Shown piece by piece: positions 1-37,110 of a stretch of 64,000 nt of DNA; the first letter of the stretch is position 1, and every line of letters begins with the position of its first letter. Under the pieces are notes generated by a model, which worked only from the letters and a program-made list of their open reading frames with translations, had not been told where the DNA came from and ran no database searches. The position numbers were made by a program, and so were the translations under genes. Origin of the DNA: Mesostigma viride (Eukaryota > Streptophyta > Mesostigmatophyceae > Mesostigmatales > Mesostigmataceae); assembly GCA_009746045.1 (NCBI GenBank), contig RPFO01000072.1, forward strand, positions 315,605 through 379,604, read 5' to 3'.

Positions 1-809
1 ACTTGCGGGTCCTGGCGCTGCATCGCTAGATTCCTGGATGTTTTTTAGCAAGTTCGTCTGTGACGTGGCTGGCTTGCTGCAGCGCGTGGCCCACAACCTG
101 TCGGGAAGGTGTAATGCTTTTATTTACATGCTTCTCTGAAATTTCTTTTGCTTTATAGACAGTTGTGTTCGAGGAAATTCACGCGGTCTTCCTAAGCAGC
201 GGCATCATTTTCCCCAGACACTGACGAGCTGGCACCTGTCTCCTAAAGAAAGTGGCTCGTCCTTGTTAGAAAGGAGGCAGTGTGCATTTTGCGGGACACA
301 ATGCTTTGGTGGCACATGCGTCAGGTAGGTTGTTCCAATGGTCTCTTCACCTTTCCCACTGAGTAAATGATAGCCTTTGTCATGCTAACCAGAGCAGCTA
401 GCCACAGGTTGGCTGGATAAAAAGTCAGCTTATTTTCTCTTTATATACTGCATGTGTGGTCCTCCACATGTCCGGCTTGTTGGGCATTTTGGAACAGGGT
501 TTTTAATGTGTTGTTGGGTGGAACAACTTGGTTGTTGGCACAAAATCGCACATTATTAGCCTGAGATAGGCATGACATATGCTGCTCAGGCGTGTCGTCC
601 TACCAGCCTTGTTGATAAGGGTAGACTCACAAGGCTGGCTGTGCCGATGGAGGGGTGGGGCGTATGACGCTCCGGACATCCTCCTCACACTCCGTGATCA
701 AAGTGGGCATGTTTTTGGGTGTCTAGGGTAGCAAAACAGATGTCATTTTGGCTCAGCACTAGCTCAATTCTCTTTTAGCGTCTACCCAGGTGGCATCACA
801 GGAAAATCA
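1..809. other. No gene recognised
   Basis: AT-moderate sequence with only short, unconvincing reading frames. I see no domain, no splice-consistent exon chain and no RNA gene. Confidence 0.5.
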
Positions 810-1230
810 ATAACTTGAGCTACGCTTGTCAGAATGAGCTCAAATTTTGGCAGTGTGTTTCCCCCCACTCAGTGGAATTTAAAATGTATGGATGACCCAA
901 TCTGATGTGTTAATGATTTGATTTATTTTTTTTTGCTAAAAAAAGTACCCATTTTGCGGGAAAATTAATAACTCAAACAAATGTGACCATTTTGGCCATG
1001 TAAATAGCCCAGCTTTTAAAAAAGTGGGGGAACTTTGCAGAAATGTATGGGCAGGTCATTTAGACAAGTGGTTTGTCTTGGGCAAAATATCTCATAAATA
1101 GCGTCTTTTTCTATTTTTAGCTCGCCACCGGTGCGTGGTTGGGGGTAGTACCCCCAACAAGTGGTGGTATGAATGTCCAAACATCATATTTATGGTACCC
1201 AATCATCACTAGATGGTTCCCATGTGCATT
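810..1230 (-). mobile_element. Diverged copy of TIR DNA transposon (no LINE inside)
   Basis: This stretch matches, on the opposite strand, two separated parts of the TIR element at 50085-57571: roughly 50103-50450 and 55640-55740. Shared landmarks are the 'gcgtctttttctattttta' block, the 'gtaccc..tttgcgggaaaat' block and the 'cgcttgtcagaatga' block. Here the two parts are contiguous, so this copy keeps the state that existed before the LINE inserted into the other copy. No TIR was found at the 1230 end, so this copy is probably truncated. Confidence 0.75.
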
Positions 1231-1377
1231 GGAACTGATACTCACTAAAGTCTGTTTTTCAGGCTTTTGGACGTGCGAGTCCCCTTAAACCCCGAAAAGA
1301 AGAACCTGAAATATATGTATCAAGGAGACAACCATGTATACCTGGCATTATATACTGCTTTACCAAAGATGCCCTCT

Positions 1378-1800
1378 ACCTACATGCAGTTTCACCCATG
1401 GAGTATGCCCCTTAGATCAACCCCTGTCACGCAGTGCGTTACCAATGATGATAGGTATTGGGCATACGTACATGCAGCTTCACCCATGCCGTACGCCCCT
1501 CAGGTCAACCCCTGGCACGCACCGTGCCTTACCAATGACCGGACAGGTAAGGAGTACCTAGTGCAGTTTCGCCCATGCAGTATGCCCCTGAGATCAACCC
1601 CTGTCACCTTTCTTTCCAGCACAACCCTTTGGTAAGAAACCAAAGCTTGCCACAAGGCCAAATTCAATATACGCATACGCATAATGCAACCTACGCATAC
1701 GCAAGATATGTATACACATAACATACAGCCTTACCAATGATACTCCCTACCTGCATGCGTTTCACCCGTGCAGTATGCCCCTCAGATCAACCCATGTCAC
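1378..1800. repeat. Tandem repeat of about 87 bp, 4 degenerate copies
   Basis: Four copies contain a core resembling 'ttcacccatgcagtatgccc' followed by 'agatcaacccctgtcac', near 1388, 1476, 1564 and 1756. The first three are about 87 bp apart. Because 87 is divisible by three, reading frames stay open through the repeat (for example 1267-1635 on the plus strand). I regard those frames as artefacts. Confidence 0.7.
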
Positions 1801-2424
1801 TTTCTTTCCAACACATCCGTTTGCTAAAAATACACAAGCTGGTGAGCCTCCAAGCACAGTGAAGCCTCCAAGCACAGTGAAGCCGGTGCTAAGAAACGTT
1901 TAATTGCCTCAATATTTACATACAACTGAGCAGCCTGCAGCAAACACCTTCCAACAAACCACTCAAAAACCACTCGATAAAACCCCGACAGCCGACATGT
2001 TTCGCTTCTTAGCAACGTTATCAACGTGAGGTTATGCCTTCTTTCCCGTCAGATAGCGCCAGATCCCTTGCCATGCCGCCCTGCAGCGCCGCCGGAGTTT
2101 TAATGATGTTATCTACGTTGCATGCCTGTGAGGTGTCAAGGCGCGAGCCACCACAAAAGATGATCCCACCACAAAGTAGATCCCACCACGAAAGGTATCG
2201 TCCCTCGCCCGGGGGCATAAGAAAGGGTCCGAATTCTCCCGATTTCTGGCCTGCGCTAGATGTCTCCTTGATAAAAATTTTCCCCCTTCCATGCAGGACG
2301 CGCATCCCGCGAGACTGGTGGCGCAAACCGATAGTTATGGAAATCTTGACGTAAAGCAGCACACTTTCGACTCAAAGGCCAGTATAAACGCTTCCTTGCC
2401 GTTGATTGAATCCCACAACACCTG

Positions 2425-2860
2425 ACTTTTCAAAATGCACAAACAACATCATTCAACGACCTTCTTTCACGAGTTCGCATGATTTCTCTGCATTCCGCAT
2501 GCTATCGTTGTCTTCGTCCCTTCGTGCCTTCGTTGCATCCGTTAAAATCTGTTGAAATCATTGAAAGCAACGCTACCGAGCTGTCCTTTGGCACGCAGCG
2601 ACTGCGGTCGCCACGACACGCAAAAACCAGGCAGCAACCGGGCAACATGCACAAACAACACCATTAAATGACCTTCTTTAATGGAAATCGTGCGAATTCT
2701 CTGAATTCCGCATGCTATCCTTGTCTTCGTCCCATCGTGCACTCGTTGCGTCCGTTGAAATTATTGAAACAAACCCTTAACGAGCTGTCCTCTGGCACGC
2801 AGCGACTGCGCAGTCGACATGCAAAGTGACGAACCAACACGCAGCGACTGGGCAACAATT
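2425..2860. repeat. Direct duplication of about 214 bp
   Basis: Two adjacent copies begin at 'atgcacaaacaaca' near 2433 and 2647. Both contain the 'attccgcatgctatc' and 'gagctgtcctytggcacgca' segments. The copies differ by scattered substitutions and small indels, so the duplication is not recent. Confidence 0.7.
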
Positions 2861-2984
2861 CTGTGGTCAAACTGACGCTAGTTCCCGGCCAATAACCGGG
2901 CAACAACCCCACCACGTTTGTCGCACACATACCGCTTGAATCGGTCGCAATGCCGAAATTCTGTGGTCAATAGGCCACGCTACT

Positions 2985-4030
2985 CGAATACGGAAGAGTT
3001 TGCGCAACACTTTTGGCAAGAGTTTGGGCAAACAACTTTAGGCACGCCAGCCAAAACGCTGTCTGACAAAAGTTTGGCCGCAATGGTGGCACAAATGGGC
3101 CAAACTTTGCCGCGCAACCAGTGGACGCAACCAAGCCAACGGCACGCATGTAAGGGAACCCCTACGGTCGACCCCCCAATCGCGGTCGCCGCGGAACGCT
3201 ACTCGCACGCGGCAACAGTTTGCTTTTAGGGTTTGCGCAAACAAATCGCTGTCTAAAATTGTAATATAAAGGGCAACAAGATCGGGGGCTCCGCCCCCGA
3301 ACCCCCGCTACTTGGCAGATTCTGTGCCTCAACGGCTTTTTGTGCCTCAACGGCGAGTACCAGCACAGCCGTACACTCCCGCTCACACAGCCCGCCCACT
3401 AGCAAGACAGCCGAACCTGTACGGCCGGCCACAGCCTGTGATCCCCTGGATTACGCCTCGATTCCATGCAAACTCATGGTGCCGGACGGTTTGCTGGCCT
3501 ATTTTGGGAAGCCGGTGGCTGAACCGAACCGCAACTAAACCTGTTATGTCAGTACGTCAGATCCGTCCGTCAGCTTTCTCGCTTTTTGCCAGCAACCGCC
3601 AAATACCCCTTGAATCGGTCCTCTCCTCGCCGTTTTCCCTGCCAATTTCCCTCGTCCGTTCCAAACGCCTAGGCCAATTTCGAGCTCAACTTGGCACGCA
3701 TCGTTTTGGCTCGCTCCTACGCTGAGCTACTAAATGTATTAGACCGTTACTCCGCCGTTACGTATATTTCCTCTAATGCTGGCGAAATTGGCTGGAGGTT
3801 GTTTGGCTACTCGTCTTAGAAGAGTTTGGGCGCCGGACGCTACGCGGTGACAGGCCGCTAGAAAGCCTACGGACACGATTTGCTGAAAGATTTTGTGGAA
3901 ACAAATTTTGCGTTCCGATTTTCGCGCTACTAGTGTACGGACAACGTTTGCCGGAAGAGTTTGCGGAAGAGTTTGCGCAGCCAAAAAGTAGTATAAAGGG
4001 CAATTATCTGTTTCCGGCGCGGCGCCGGCT
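2985..4030 (+). promoter_or_regulatory. Paired TATA-like segments in related sequence
   Basis: The string 'tataaagggcaa' occurs at about 3265 and 3991. Both are preceded by sequence rich in 'agtttgcgcaa'/'gaagagtttgcg' words, including a perfect 12-bp palindrome 'gtttgcgcaaac' near 3232. The spacing and shared upstream words suggest duplicated promoter-like DNA. No convincing coding sequence follows directly, so promoter function is only an inference. Confidence 0.3.
3282..3300. other. GC hairpin
   Basis: Arms TCGGGGGC and GCCCCCGA are separated by a 3-nt loop. It lies just downstream of a TATA-like motif. Function unknown. Confidence 0.5.
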
Positions 4031-4345
4031 ATGGAAATAAGTCTAGACGAAGCGCTGAATTCCGGATTCCCAACGTGGCGGTCAAACGTTTGGAATGAAT
4101 CCTGTTAATTACCAGTCACGACGCGCGTCCGTACTCGCGTCACACTTGTAACAGGCTTGCCGGTGCCGACAAGAAGTCATGGAGAACCTCTAGCGAGGTT
4201 CGCTACTCACCGTCACGTAGACCATATTCCATGGCGATCGCGGGCGTGCCGGTGCTGACCATTGCCGGGAAGCAGCAAGTACCGCAGATCGAGTGCTCGC
4301 GTCAATGATTACACTGCCAACTATCACCAATTGTCCACGACGATA

Positions 4346-4380
4346 ATGAACATATGCCTGTTCGTCAAGCATATGTTCAT
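4346..4380. other. Perfect 12-bp inverted repeat
   Basis: Arms ATGAACATATGC and GCATATGTTCAT are separated by 11 nt, about 135 bp upstream of the inferred start codon of the central gene. It could be a protein-binding site or an RNA hairpin. Nothing else in the sequence decides between these. Confidence 0.4.
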
Positions 4381-4516
4381 AATGTCATTGGCTTCTCCGT
4401 GACACTTAATGGAGTTCGACGAGGCTATGACAAAGCGGCATCGCGCTGTAAAGCTGCCAGTTGGGACGGTATAGCTGAAATGCGAAATTAATAAGACGGT
4501 TTGGGCACTAAGGTGC

Positions 4517-30464
<25,948 letters not shown>

Positions 30465-31439
30465 GTGCCCCTAGCCCTGTACAAACCTTTTTTTTCATAT
30501 TCAGAAAGAAATGGGATGTACTGCCAGGTCACCACCTCACCCGATGGCTCTCCCATGCCTGGGAGTGCCCACTTCTACCTAACCGTTGATACGGATGTCT
30601 GTCCCATTGATAGACACGGACGTATTTGTGTATATGTGCACCATAGAAACTTTTGTGCCGCATAACGGCTGAAATAACAGAACAGCTGTGCATTTCAGGC
30701 ATTTCCCTAGGATGGGGACACAGTGTTTTAGAGTCTCTGCACGTAATAGCCTTTTTCAAACGCAGTCCAGATATTCTCAGTTTCTTACCCCCAGCCCTTT
30801 CGGGGGCATTTGTACATAGGAACGTAGTTGACATAGGAACCATTCCCTCCTTGATAGGAATCACTTTTCACCTAAATTAATTGATTAAGTATCAACAAAT
30901 GCTTGAGGATGCAAGGCTTCTGGGACTATCCGTACACGGTGCCCGCATGATAGACAATCAGAAACGGGCTGCCATCTGCGATAAGCACGTTCCTGAGGGG
31001 CATGCTCGTGTTTTCTCCCCACCGGCCCCGCGGCCCAGTGCTAGACAGGGTAGAAGTCAGTACGTGGAGGTTATTCCCCATGAGGATAGCCGCTTTACTA
31101 CCGAATTTTACCCATACTAGGATGTGCCGAACTCTCAAACTCTCAAATTCTCAAAATTCTCACTTCATTCACGCCGGCGGACTACCTGCGGACTGCTTGA
31201 CGCGGAGTCGCCGGGCTTCAAGTTCTGTAACTTACCGAACTCGCCGCAAGACGCCGCCGCGCTTTTTTGTACTTATTTTGGTACATGGCTTGCGTTGGGT
31301 TCATCGACGAGCATCGACGGTGCCATCCGACGGCGAAGAATAAGTTCGCCACAGCACAGCGCGACGCGATGGCTCTTTTCCATGTACAACGTGAGATGCA
31401 AAGTCCGCAACGCTGACCGAAATTCCGTCCAACACCATC

Positions 31440-32480
31440 GTACAGTACTACCAGTCAACCTCAGCCCCCGCCCTCTGAGAATTTGAGAATTGATTCCGAG
31501 TAGCCGTAACTAAAGCATGCCTCTAATTGGTACGTACCACCCCGTTGTAACACCGTCCCCCCCCCCCCTAATAGAGTCATGCCTCTTATTTCATTTGAAG
31601 GTACCTCAGCCCCCGCCCTCTGAGAATTTGAGAATTGAGAACTCTGGAGCCAATTTTACCCCGACTACCGCCGTGTCTGCCATTACAGTAGAGGACAGCT
31701 CAGATGAGGATTACATCCCCCTCTGTATGGTTGGGGCATGATGCAGATGATATTTGTAACTTTCGTGTAATTATTATCCTAATGAGATTAGCATTTTTTC
31801 CTCCTGTTCACCTTTGCCCGAACTTACAGACTTTTTTTTTGCAAACTTATAGCCCGAGGCGGGGCCCGAGATTAATTAAGAGGTACCTCAAAATTAAATA
31901 CGAGACATGCCTCTTTCCAGATATATTTTTGGGCGCGAGTTTCGATTGGCGTTAACTTGTAGTAGTGGACGACAAGTCGACAACATGTCAAGCCGTTTAA
32001 TTCATTTCGACTTTTACATTTTCACGTAGTTGTCAAAAAAGGATCAGTTATATACCCGACTTCTCCGTTAAATCTCATCGACCGGGTTTCGAAACAACCC
32101 ACGAACGCCGTAGATGCAGATCCAACGGAGTAAACAACGTCACGACCGACGCGGCGCCAAATAGTCGCCTAGGTTCCTACAGCTGTAGCTTTTCTGCGAG
32201 CCATTTTCGTGCCGCGTCGTGTACCCGTGAGATGTACCCGTGAGATGTACCCGTGAGATGTACCCGTGAGATGCAAAATCCGCTTGCCAGACCGGGATTC
32301 CGGGAACTCCGTCCAATACCGTCGTGCAGTACCACCAATGCACTACCAATCTATCAATCGTACAATACTACGACTTAACGCCAACAGAAACTCGCCTCCA
32401 AAACTATATATTCATAGAGGCACGCCTCTTATTTAATTTCAAGGTACCTCTTATTTAATCTCAGCCCCCGCAGACTTGTC
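31440..32480. repeat. Local direct repeats within the inserts
   Basis: The segment 'cctcagcccccgccctctga' plus 'gaatttgagaattga' occurs at 31460 and 31604. A 'gagatgcaaa.tccgc..' block occurs near 31390 and 32267. A 13-bp unit TGTACCCGTGAGA repeats four times at about 32219-32275. No genes seen. Confidence 0.7.
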
Positions 32481-33245
32481 TTCTCCCGGTTAGGGCTAAG
32501 TTTTGCAAAAAAAACTAAGTCCTAAGTCGAAACCATTTTTTCCTCCTGTTAGCATAGGTAGTTTTTTTATTGTGTTTTCTCGGACTTTCGGACTTTTTTT
32601 TTTCAAACTTACCTACCTCATGCAAAATTCTTAGTCCCAAGCGTACGCCCCGCTAAGGCAAAAAGCCCCACTTCCCGGAATCCCAGTGCGCGGTGCAGGT
32701 GCCTAAAATGGGACTATGGACCTGCTGGCGCTGCGCCACTTCTTTCGTGAGATCGGAAAATCTCACTAGCCCGCGCGAGGGCGCGCACTTCCGATTTCAA
32801 CTCCTACATGCCTCCCATCTTTGACTGGGATTTTTGCGCCGATCCTACGGCTGAGACTCCAGGATTGGGCGCGGCATGACCATGCAATTCCAGTAATGAC
32901 GGCTAACAGCCTGGTGTCATTAATTATTAATTAATTGATAGACACGTGACTGCGTCACGTGAGCATAAGTCCTCAGTGGGAGGGGAACATGGGATGGAAG
33001 CCTGGTGTCATGTCTAATTAAAGGTATTAGGTATTATGTTACCCCGTCAAGGTTAACTTACCGGACGGTTTTACGTACATTTTCGAGTTCTCGATCCACT
33101 TGTCTTCTCCGTCCCGAAGCATACCGACCCCAGAGTACGGTTTCCGTTCTGTACACTTGTCTTCTCCCGGTCAGAGCTAAGTTTTGGAAAAAACATAATT
33201 AAGTCGTAAGTCCAAAGTATTTTTTCCTCCTGTTAGCATAGTACT
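32480..33245. repeat. Direct repeat pair bounding the second insert
   Basis: The segment 'cttctcccggt.ag.gctaag' to 'tttttcctcctgttagcata' occurs at about 32481-32566 and 33164-33240, with a shorter 'attttttcctcctgtt' at 31793. The outer copies lie exactly where the insert joins element E, as expected if the insert carries terminal direct repeats. Confidence 0.55.
32943..32961. repeat. Solo end of SINE-like family 1
   Basis: Only the 19-bp inverted repeat CACGTGACTGCGTCACGTG and the adjoining TTAA-rich tail ('attaattattaattaattga') are present. Confidence 0.65.
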
Positions 33246-33304
33246 CTGTGGCATGTCCATGCGCATGACACGCAAGTACTTACTTACTTGGTTAATTAGC
33301 ACAG

Positions 33305-33500
33305 ACTGCGTCACGTGGGTACCAATAAAGGAACCTTCAACCCCTATACATGAGGAGGGAGGGCACCCTAGCTTCTCTCACTAGTGCCCCAAGTGGGCGG
33401 CAGGCCACAGCTAGTAGAACGCTCTCTCCGCATCATGATGCAGGCGCATGCATCATGGTGTGGATGCGATACACTGAACAAGAAGTCAGAGAGGCTGATG
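33305..33500 (+). mobile_element. SINE-like repeat, family 1 (copy 2)
   Basis: It lacks the first half of the terminal inverted repeat but matches copy 1 through 'gactgcgtcacgtgggtacc', 'aaggaaccttcaacccctat', 'ctagcttctctcact' and 'gcatcatgatgcagg'. A decayed retroelement ORF1-like sequence follows directly. Confidence 0.7.
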
Positions 33501-33524
33501 CAAAGCTGATGCTGTAAAGGTGAG

Positions 33525-34255
33525 GAGGGCAAGTGCGGCCTGCTCGTCAAGAAGCTCAAAGCCACCACCGCCCAAACCGACGCCCTGGCCGCACAGGTCC
33601 CGGCAATTGCAGTGCAGACGGCCACCATCGCAGCCCAGCCCATCCGGCCGGCAGATGGAGTAGCCTCTCGCCGCCTTCCTACGCGGACCTGCTGCGGTCA
33701 GCGACCGCCTCGACCACTGACGCCATCGCCACGAAACTCCAGGAGCTGGAAGACCTCCGCCAGGCAAAACAACGGGAGGCCACCGACCGCGCTCGCCGCA
33801 AGTGCCGAGTGGTGCTGCGTCGTTTCCCCCAGAAGCTGAGGGGAGACATGGCAACCACTAGCTCTTGCCGACGAGCTCAAGAACCAGCTAATTACCCTCG
33901 ATCATGGGCCGGCCTGGCACGCAGGTGACGTAGAACTGTAGTGGCCCGTAGTGGCTGCCACCGCCTTCCCCACTCACGGGACAAGGCGGCTCCCCCACCA
34001 GTCCTGCTCACCTTCCCCTCGATCCCCTGAGGACAAGTAGCGGTTCCTTTCCCGTCGCAAGAGGTTGTACGACCTCACCTAGAAGCTGGACGACGACCTG
34101 ACCGCCCCCGCTCAGCCGCAGCAGCGACGCGAACTGTGGCCGGAATACCTCCGCCACAAGCAGGATCCCCAGAAGCCCAAGGTGTACTGCATGGAGGGGC
34201 GGGGATCGACCTCGATGATCGACCACAAGACTGAGTGGTCCTGAAATTAATCAGC
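33525..34255 (+). pseudogene. Decayed non-LTR retrotransposon ORF1-like fragment
   Basis: Reading across frames gives a coiled-coil-like stretch ('LVKKLKATTAQTDALAAQV'), then 'PPSYADLLRSA', then 'KLQELEDLRQAKQREATDRA' and 'RRKCRVVLRRFPQ'. The last resembles the 'R.NVV..G.P' entry of the RRM in L1-type ORF1 proteins. Several frameshifts and stops interrupt it. It is unrelated in sequence to the intact ORF1 at 54133-55347. Confidence 0.45.
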
Positions 34256-34308
34256 GGGACCTGACCAGCCCCTTCGATCCTTATTAGACAGGAGAGAGGA
34301 CGTGATCA

Positions 34309-34674
34309 CTACGCCATCCTGGCATAGGAAATTCTGCCCCAGAAGAGCAGGCCCCTGATAGCCCTCCAAGACACAAAACGTACATAGTGTCCTGTCCAAG
34401 GATAGGAATAGACTACCTCACCCAGTACCTTCGTATGCACCCCGCCACTGAAGTCAGACACAAACTGATAGCTGGGCTCAGACATGCTGTACCCTGCTGC
34501 AGCTCTGGTCCCAATATTAAATGGAAACCTGAGAATTAGTGTTACCTCTAAGGCAGTGCCCAGCCCCAGATTGCCATCATTGGCAGCCACCTGAGCTTGC
34601 ATGGCTACAGTACCTTGGGCTGCTTCAGTCTTGCTGTACCTTGGGCTGCTTCTTGGCTCTTTGCAGAGCCCCAA
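34309..34674 (-). pseudogene. Unrecognised 121-residue frame in copia-like region
   Basis: An open minus-strand frame containing 'LGEVVYSYPWTGHYVRFVSW'. It lies downstream of the integrase-like part and may be a remnant of pol, but I cannot identify the domain. Confidence 0.3.
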
Positions 34675-35349
34675 TCAATCCAGCCAAACTAATTGTCCCC
34701 TTAGGCTTGGTGAGAACCTGAGGCTTGACAGTGAACCCCCCAGCTTTTGACCTTGCAGTCTGTTCAACAAGTACCTCTGCATCCTGGCCAGGGCTGACAG
34801 ATTCCCCTCAGTGCAACAGATGTGGTCTGTGCATCAGTGATGTCACCTTGGATCTGAGAATCCTGCAGTCACCCTGTGAGCCCTGTGCCTGTCTGCCTGA
34901 CTGCCCTCATTCATCAGGTATATAGGCTTGACATATGACCAACTCAGCCGGTTTACTACATGCTTTGGTTCGTCCTCCATGCTGACCAAGCATGCATCAT
35001 TTAGCTTCATCAACCTGGATAATTCCACCACAGGACTCCAGCTATGTACCACGTACGTTTGCCATAAAGGCCAGGTATAACTTCCTTCCAAGCAAGGACC
35101 TTCTGACCCACTCAGTGTGGCTCCAGCATCTCAGTCCAACCTCGGTCCTTCTCCCTCAGCTTGGCAAAAGAAACATGTGCAGCTTGCTTCCAGCCCTCCA
35201 GCTATAGCACATGTGCAGGATTCAGGCCATGATACATACCCACTGGACTGACAGCAACTCCATCAAAGTAGAGGTTAACGGACTGCTGTTCAGACGCAGC
35301 TCCACGTTCCTCATCCATTATATGCACTCCTGACATGTGCAGGTGCAGA

Positions 35350-35800
35350 AAGGGGTATGTACCCAGTCTTCAGATATGATCATCTTCTTGACCTCTTGGA
35401 TTGCCCTCTCAATAGCACCCTGCTGCCCATGAGCCTCCCTATAGGTGTAACCAGCAAGTTACTCTGGAAGGGTGGGATCACCCTGGAGGAGATGCTGAAA
35501 CCGGCACGTCCACCTGGATCCTAGTTGTAGGAAACTTGGCTCGCACATTCTGCAAGGCAGCCAGCAAATACCTGTTCTTCATACAAGGCAAATGCTCAAG
35601 CACGGAAGGACCTTGCTTGTACTTAGTGTACCTGTCCACACACACACACACACACACCAACAATTGCATGCCCCTGATATGCTGCATGGATGTCGCACTA
35701 GCTGCAGATCGATCACTGGTCAATGCTCCGACTGAGGTAGAGACTTGGCATGTGACTTCCTGGGCTTGTTGGATGACAACTGGCATTTACACCGTGAGGC
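35350..35800 (-). pseudogene. Copia-like integrase core remnant
   Basis: Minus-strand pieces read 'DRYTKYKQGPSVLEH', 'LLAALQNVRAKFPTTRIQVD' and, after a frame change, 'EAHGQQGAIERAIQEVKKMI'. The last resembles the 'P..NG..ER....' segment with the catalytic Glu in the rve core. A (CA)n microsatellite (35640-35660) interrupts the frame near the DRY motif. Confidence 0.5.
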
Positions 35801-36476
35801 AGCTTGCTGGCACGCCTTGAGAAGAGGTGCCTTGCCCATACGGAAAGCAAAGTTGTTGGACAATTAAAGAAGTGGCATGCCCATGCAAACATGGTGTAAC
35901 TGGGCACCCAGCTCCTGGTGGCACTGTCTGAGTCCTGAAGCAGTACCTGGCACAGTCAGGACTGTGCTGTCAGGTTAGTCCAGCATCACCATGCTGACTT
36001 CCATCCTATTCTGACTCAGCACCGGAGTCACCCGTGTTGGTCCGTACGGCAACTCGGGTATGAAAGTACGCCGTATTGTACGGTACCGACGCTTTCGACC
36101 GCGTACGCCGTACGATTTTCGCTGTTTTTCACTTTGGACTTAGCCGATTTCGGAGGTCGCGGAGGGCGGGGGGGCAGGTGTCACGCGAGATTGAGGCGAT
36201 AGCAGAAATTGCAGCGAGTGCATAGCTACTCCCTAGTACGCGCGTGACAGTGCACCTTTTTCCTTTTTAACAGGATTTTTTATTGCGTGGGAGAAAAGCT
36301 GTAAGGGGACAGCCTGGCAGAATCATAAGGTTGAGACACGCGTGCAGTTCTAGAAGGACGCAATTATTAAAGTAGAAGGACGCGGACAATTGACGAGGAA
36401 AATGGACGAGGAAAATGGAGGGTGGTGCGACGGTTCATGCATTATGCGCCAGGCAATCACCTACTAAGATGAGACC

Positions 36477-36911
36477 ATGGCGCTGCGTAGAGCCCCAAAC
36501 GACAGAAAAGTAGAGGAGTATCAATACCTCCATCTGATTGACGAGGTGGAAAAGACCGTTCATGGGGAAGAGGTGGTAGTCGGCCAGAGGTGGGAGTGCG
36601 AGCTGTGCGATTACAAGTTCGGCAGGCCTGGCAGCTTTAGCAAGGATCGCGCTGTCGGCCATCTCGGCCACCTCCCCAACAAGGGAGCCGCGTTTTGCAA
36701 GGAGTCCGGGAATGTAGAAGGCCTGATCGGGAGGCTTCAGGCGGCTGAGGCAGCCCGGTTGGAAAGGAGAGAGCTGAGGGCAGCGCTCGGTGCCCGCGTT
36801 GCCAAGGCCCTTCTGCCTGCCGCTGCCCCGGGTGCTGGCCCTTGTGGCTCTGGCAAGGCAGTGCAGAAGACGATTCCACAGTGCTTTTCCAGGCATATCC
36901 TTGGCAGTTGA
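36477..36911 (+). CDS. BED-type zinc-finger-like protein of the hAT element
   Basis: 144 residues. C41-x2-C44 lies in 'WECELCDYKFGRPGSF', followed by H62, H65 and C74 in 'GHLGHLPNKGAAFCKE'. This arrangement matches BED-type DNA-binding fingers that sit at the N-terminus of hAT transposases. The sequence after about residue 80 is Ala/Leu/Arg-rich and ends at a stop well before any RNase H-like catalytic or dimerisation domain. It may be a truncated transposase or a spliced first exon; the rest of the element is too short for a full transposase. Confidence 0.65.
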   Translation: MALRRAPNDRKVEEYQYLHLIDEVEKTVHGEEVVVGQRWECELCDYKFGRPGSFSKDRAVGHLGHLPNKGAAFCKESGNVEGLIGRLQAAEAARLERRELRAALGARVAKALLPAAAPGAGPCGSGKAVQKTIPQCFSRHILGS

Positions 36912-37110
36912 CAGCGTTATCTGGGCATGCCCAGATAACTGCAGTTTGCCACATACTTTTTCTCAGGAATGCCCTGGCAGTTGACGGTGTGTTTTCTGGG
37001 CTACTTGCCACTTCGTATTTACTTTTTCGGGCATTTCCTTGGCAGTTAATTGTGTGGTTCATTCTGCATGGGTTGATTGCCGTTTTATTTTTCAGGGATT
37101 CATGGCATGC
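36890..37110 (+). repeat. Internal repeats and a 22-bp palindrome in the hAT element
   Basis: The phrase 'ccttggcagttgac' recurs three times near 36899, 36970 and 37040. Between the first two lies a perfect 22-bp palindrome at 36917-36938 with core TATCTGGGCATGCCCAGATA. It could be a transposase-binding site (inference). Confidence 0.6.

Larger units (their letters stand above)
30876..33295 (+). mobile_element. Interrupted copy of dispersed element E (two insertions)
   Basis: Blocks at 30895-31110, 31660-31800 and 33225-33295 match, in order, the contiguous copy at 58640-59080. They contain the words 'cttctgggactatccgtac', 'gctgccatctgcgataagca', 'gaggacagctc.gatgagga' and 'gcatgacacgcaagtactta'. 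The matching parts can be read as pieces of an old gag-like or other protein ending 'ITVEDSSDEDYIP'. About 555 bp and 1.4 kb are inserted here relative to the other copy, so it is nested. Confidence 0.7.

Noticed and set aside
1267..1724. 122- and 75-residue plus-strand frames and a 74-residue minus-strand frame
   Set aside because: They arise from the 87-bp tandem repeat, whose length is a multiple of three.
3312..3725. 137-residue plus-strand ORF
   Set aside because: No motif, no codon-bias signal I can judge and no splice context. It may be chance.
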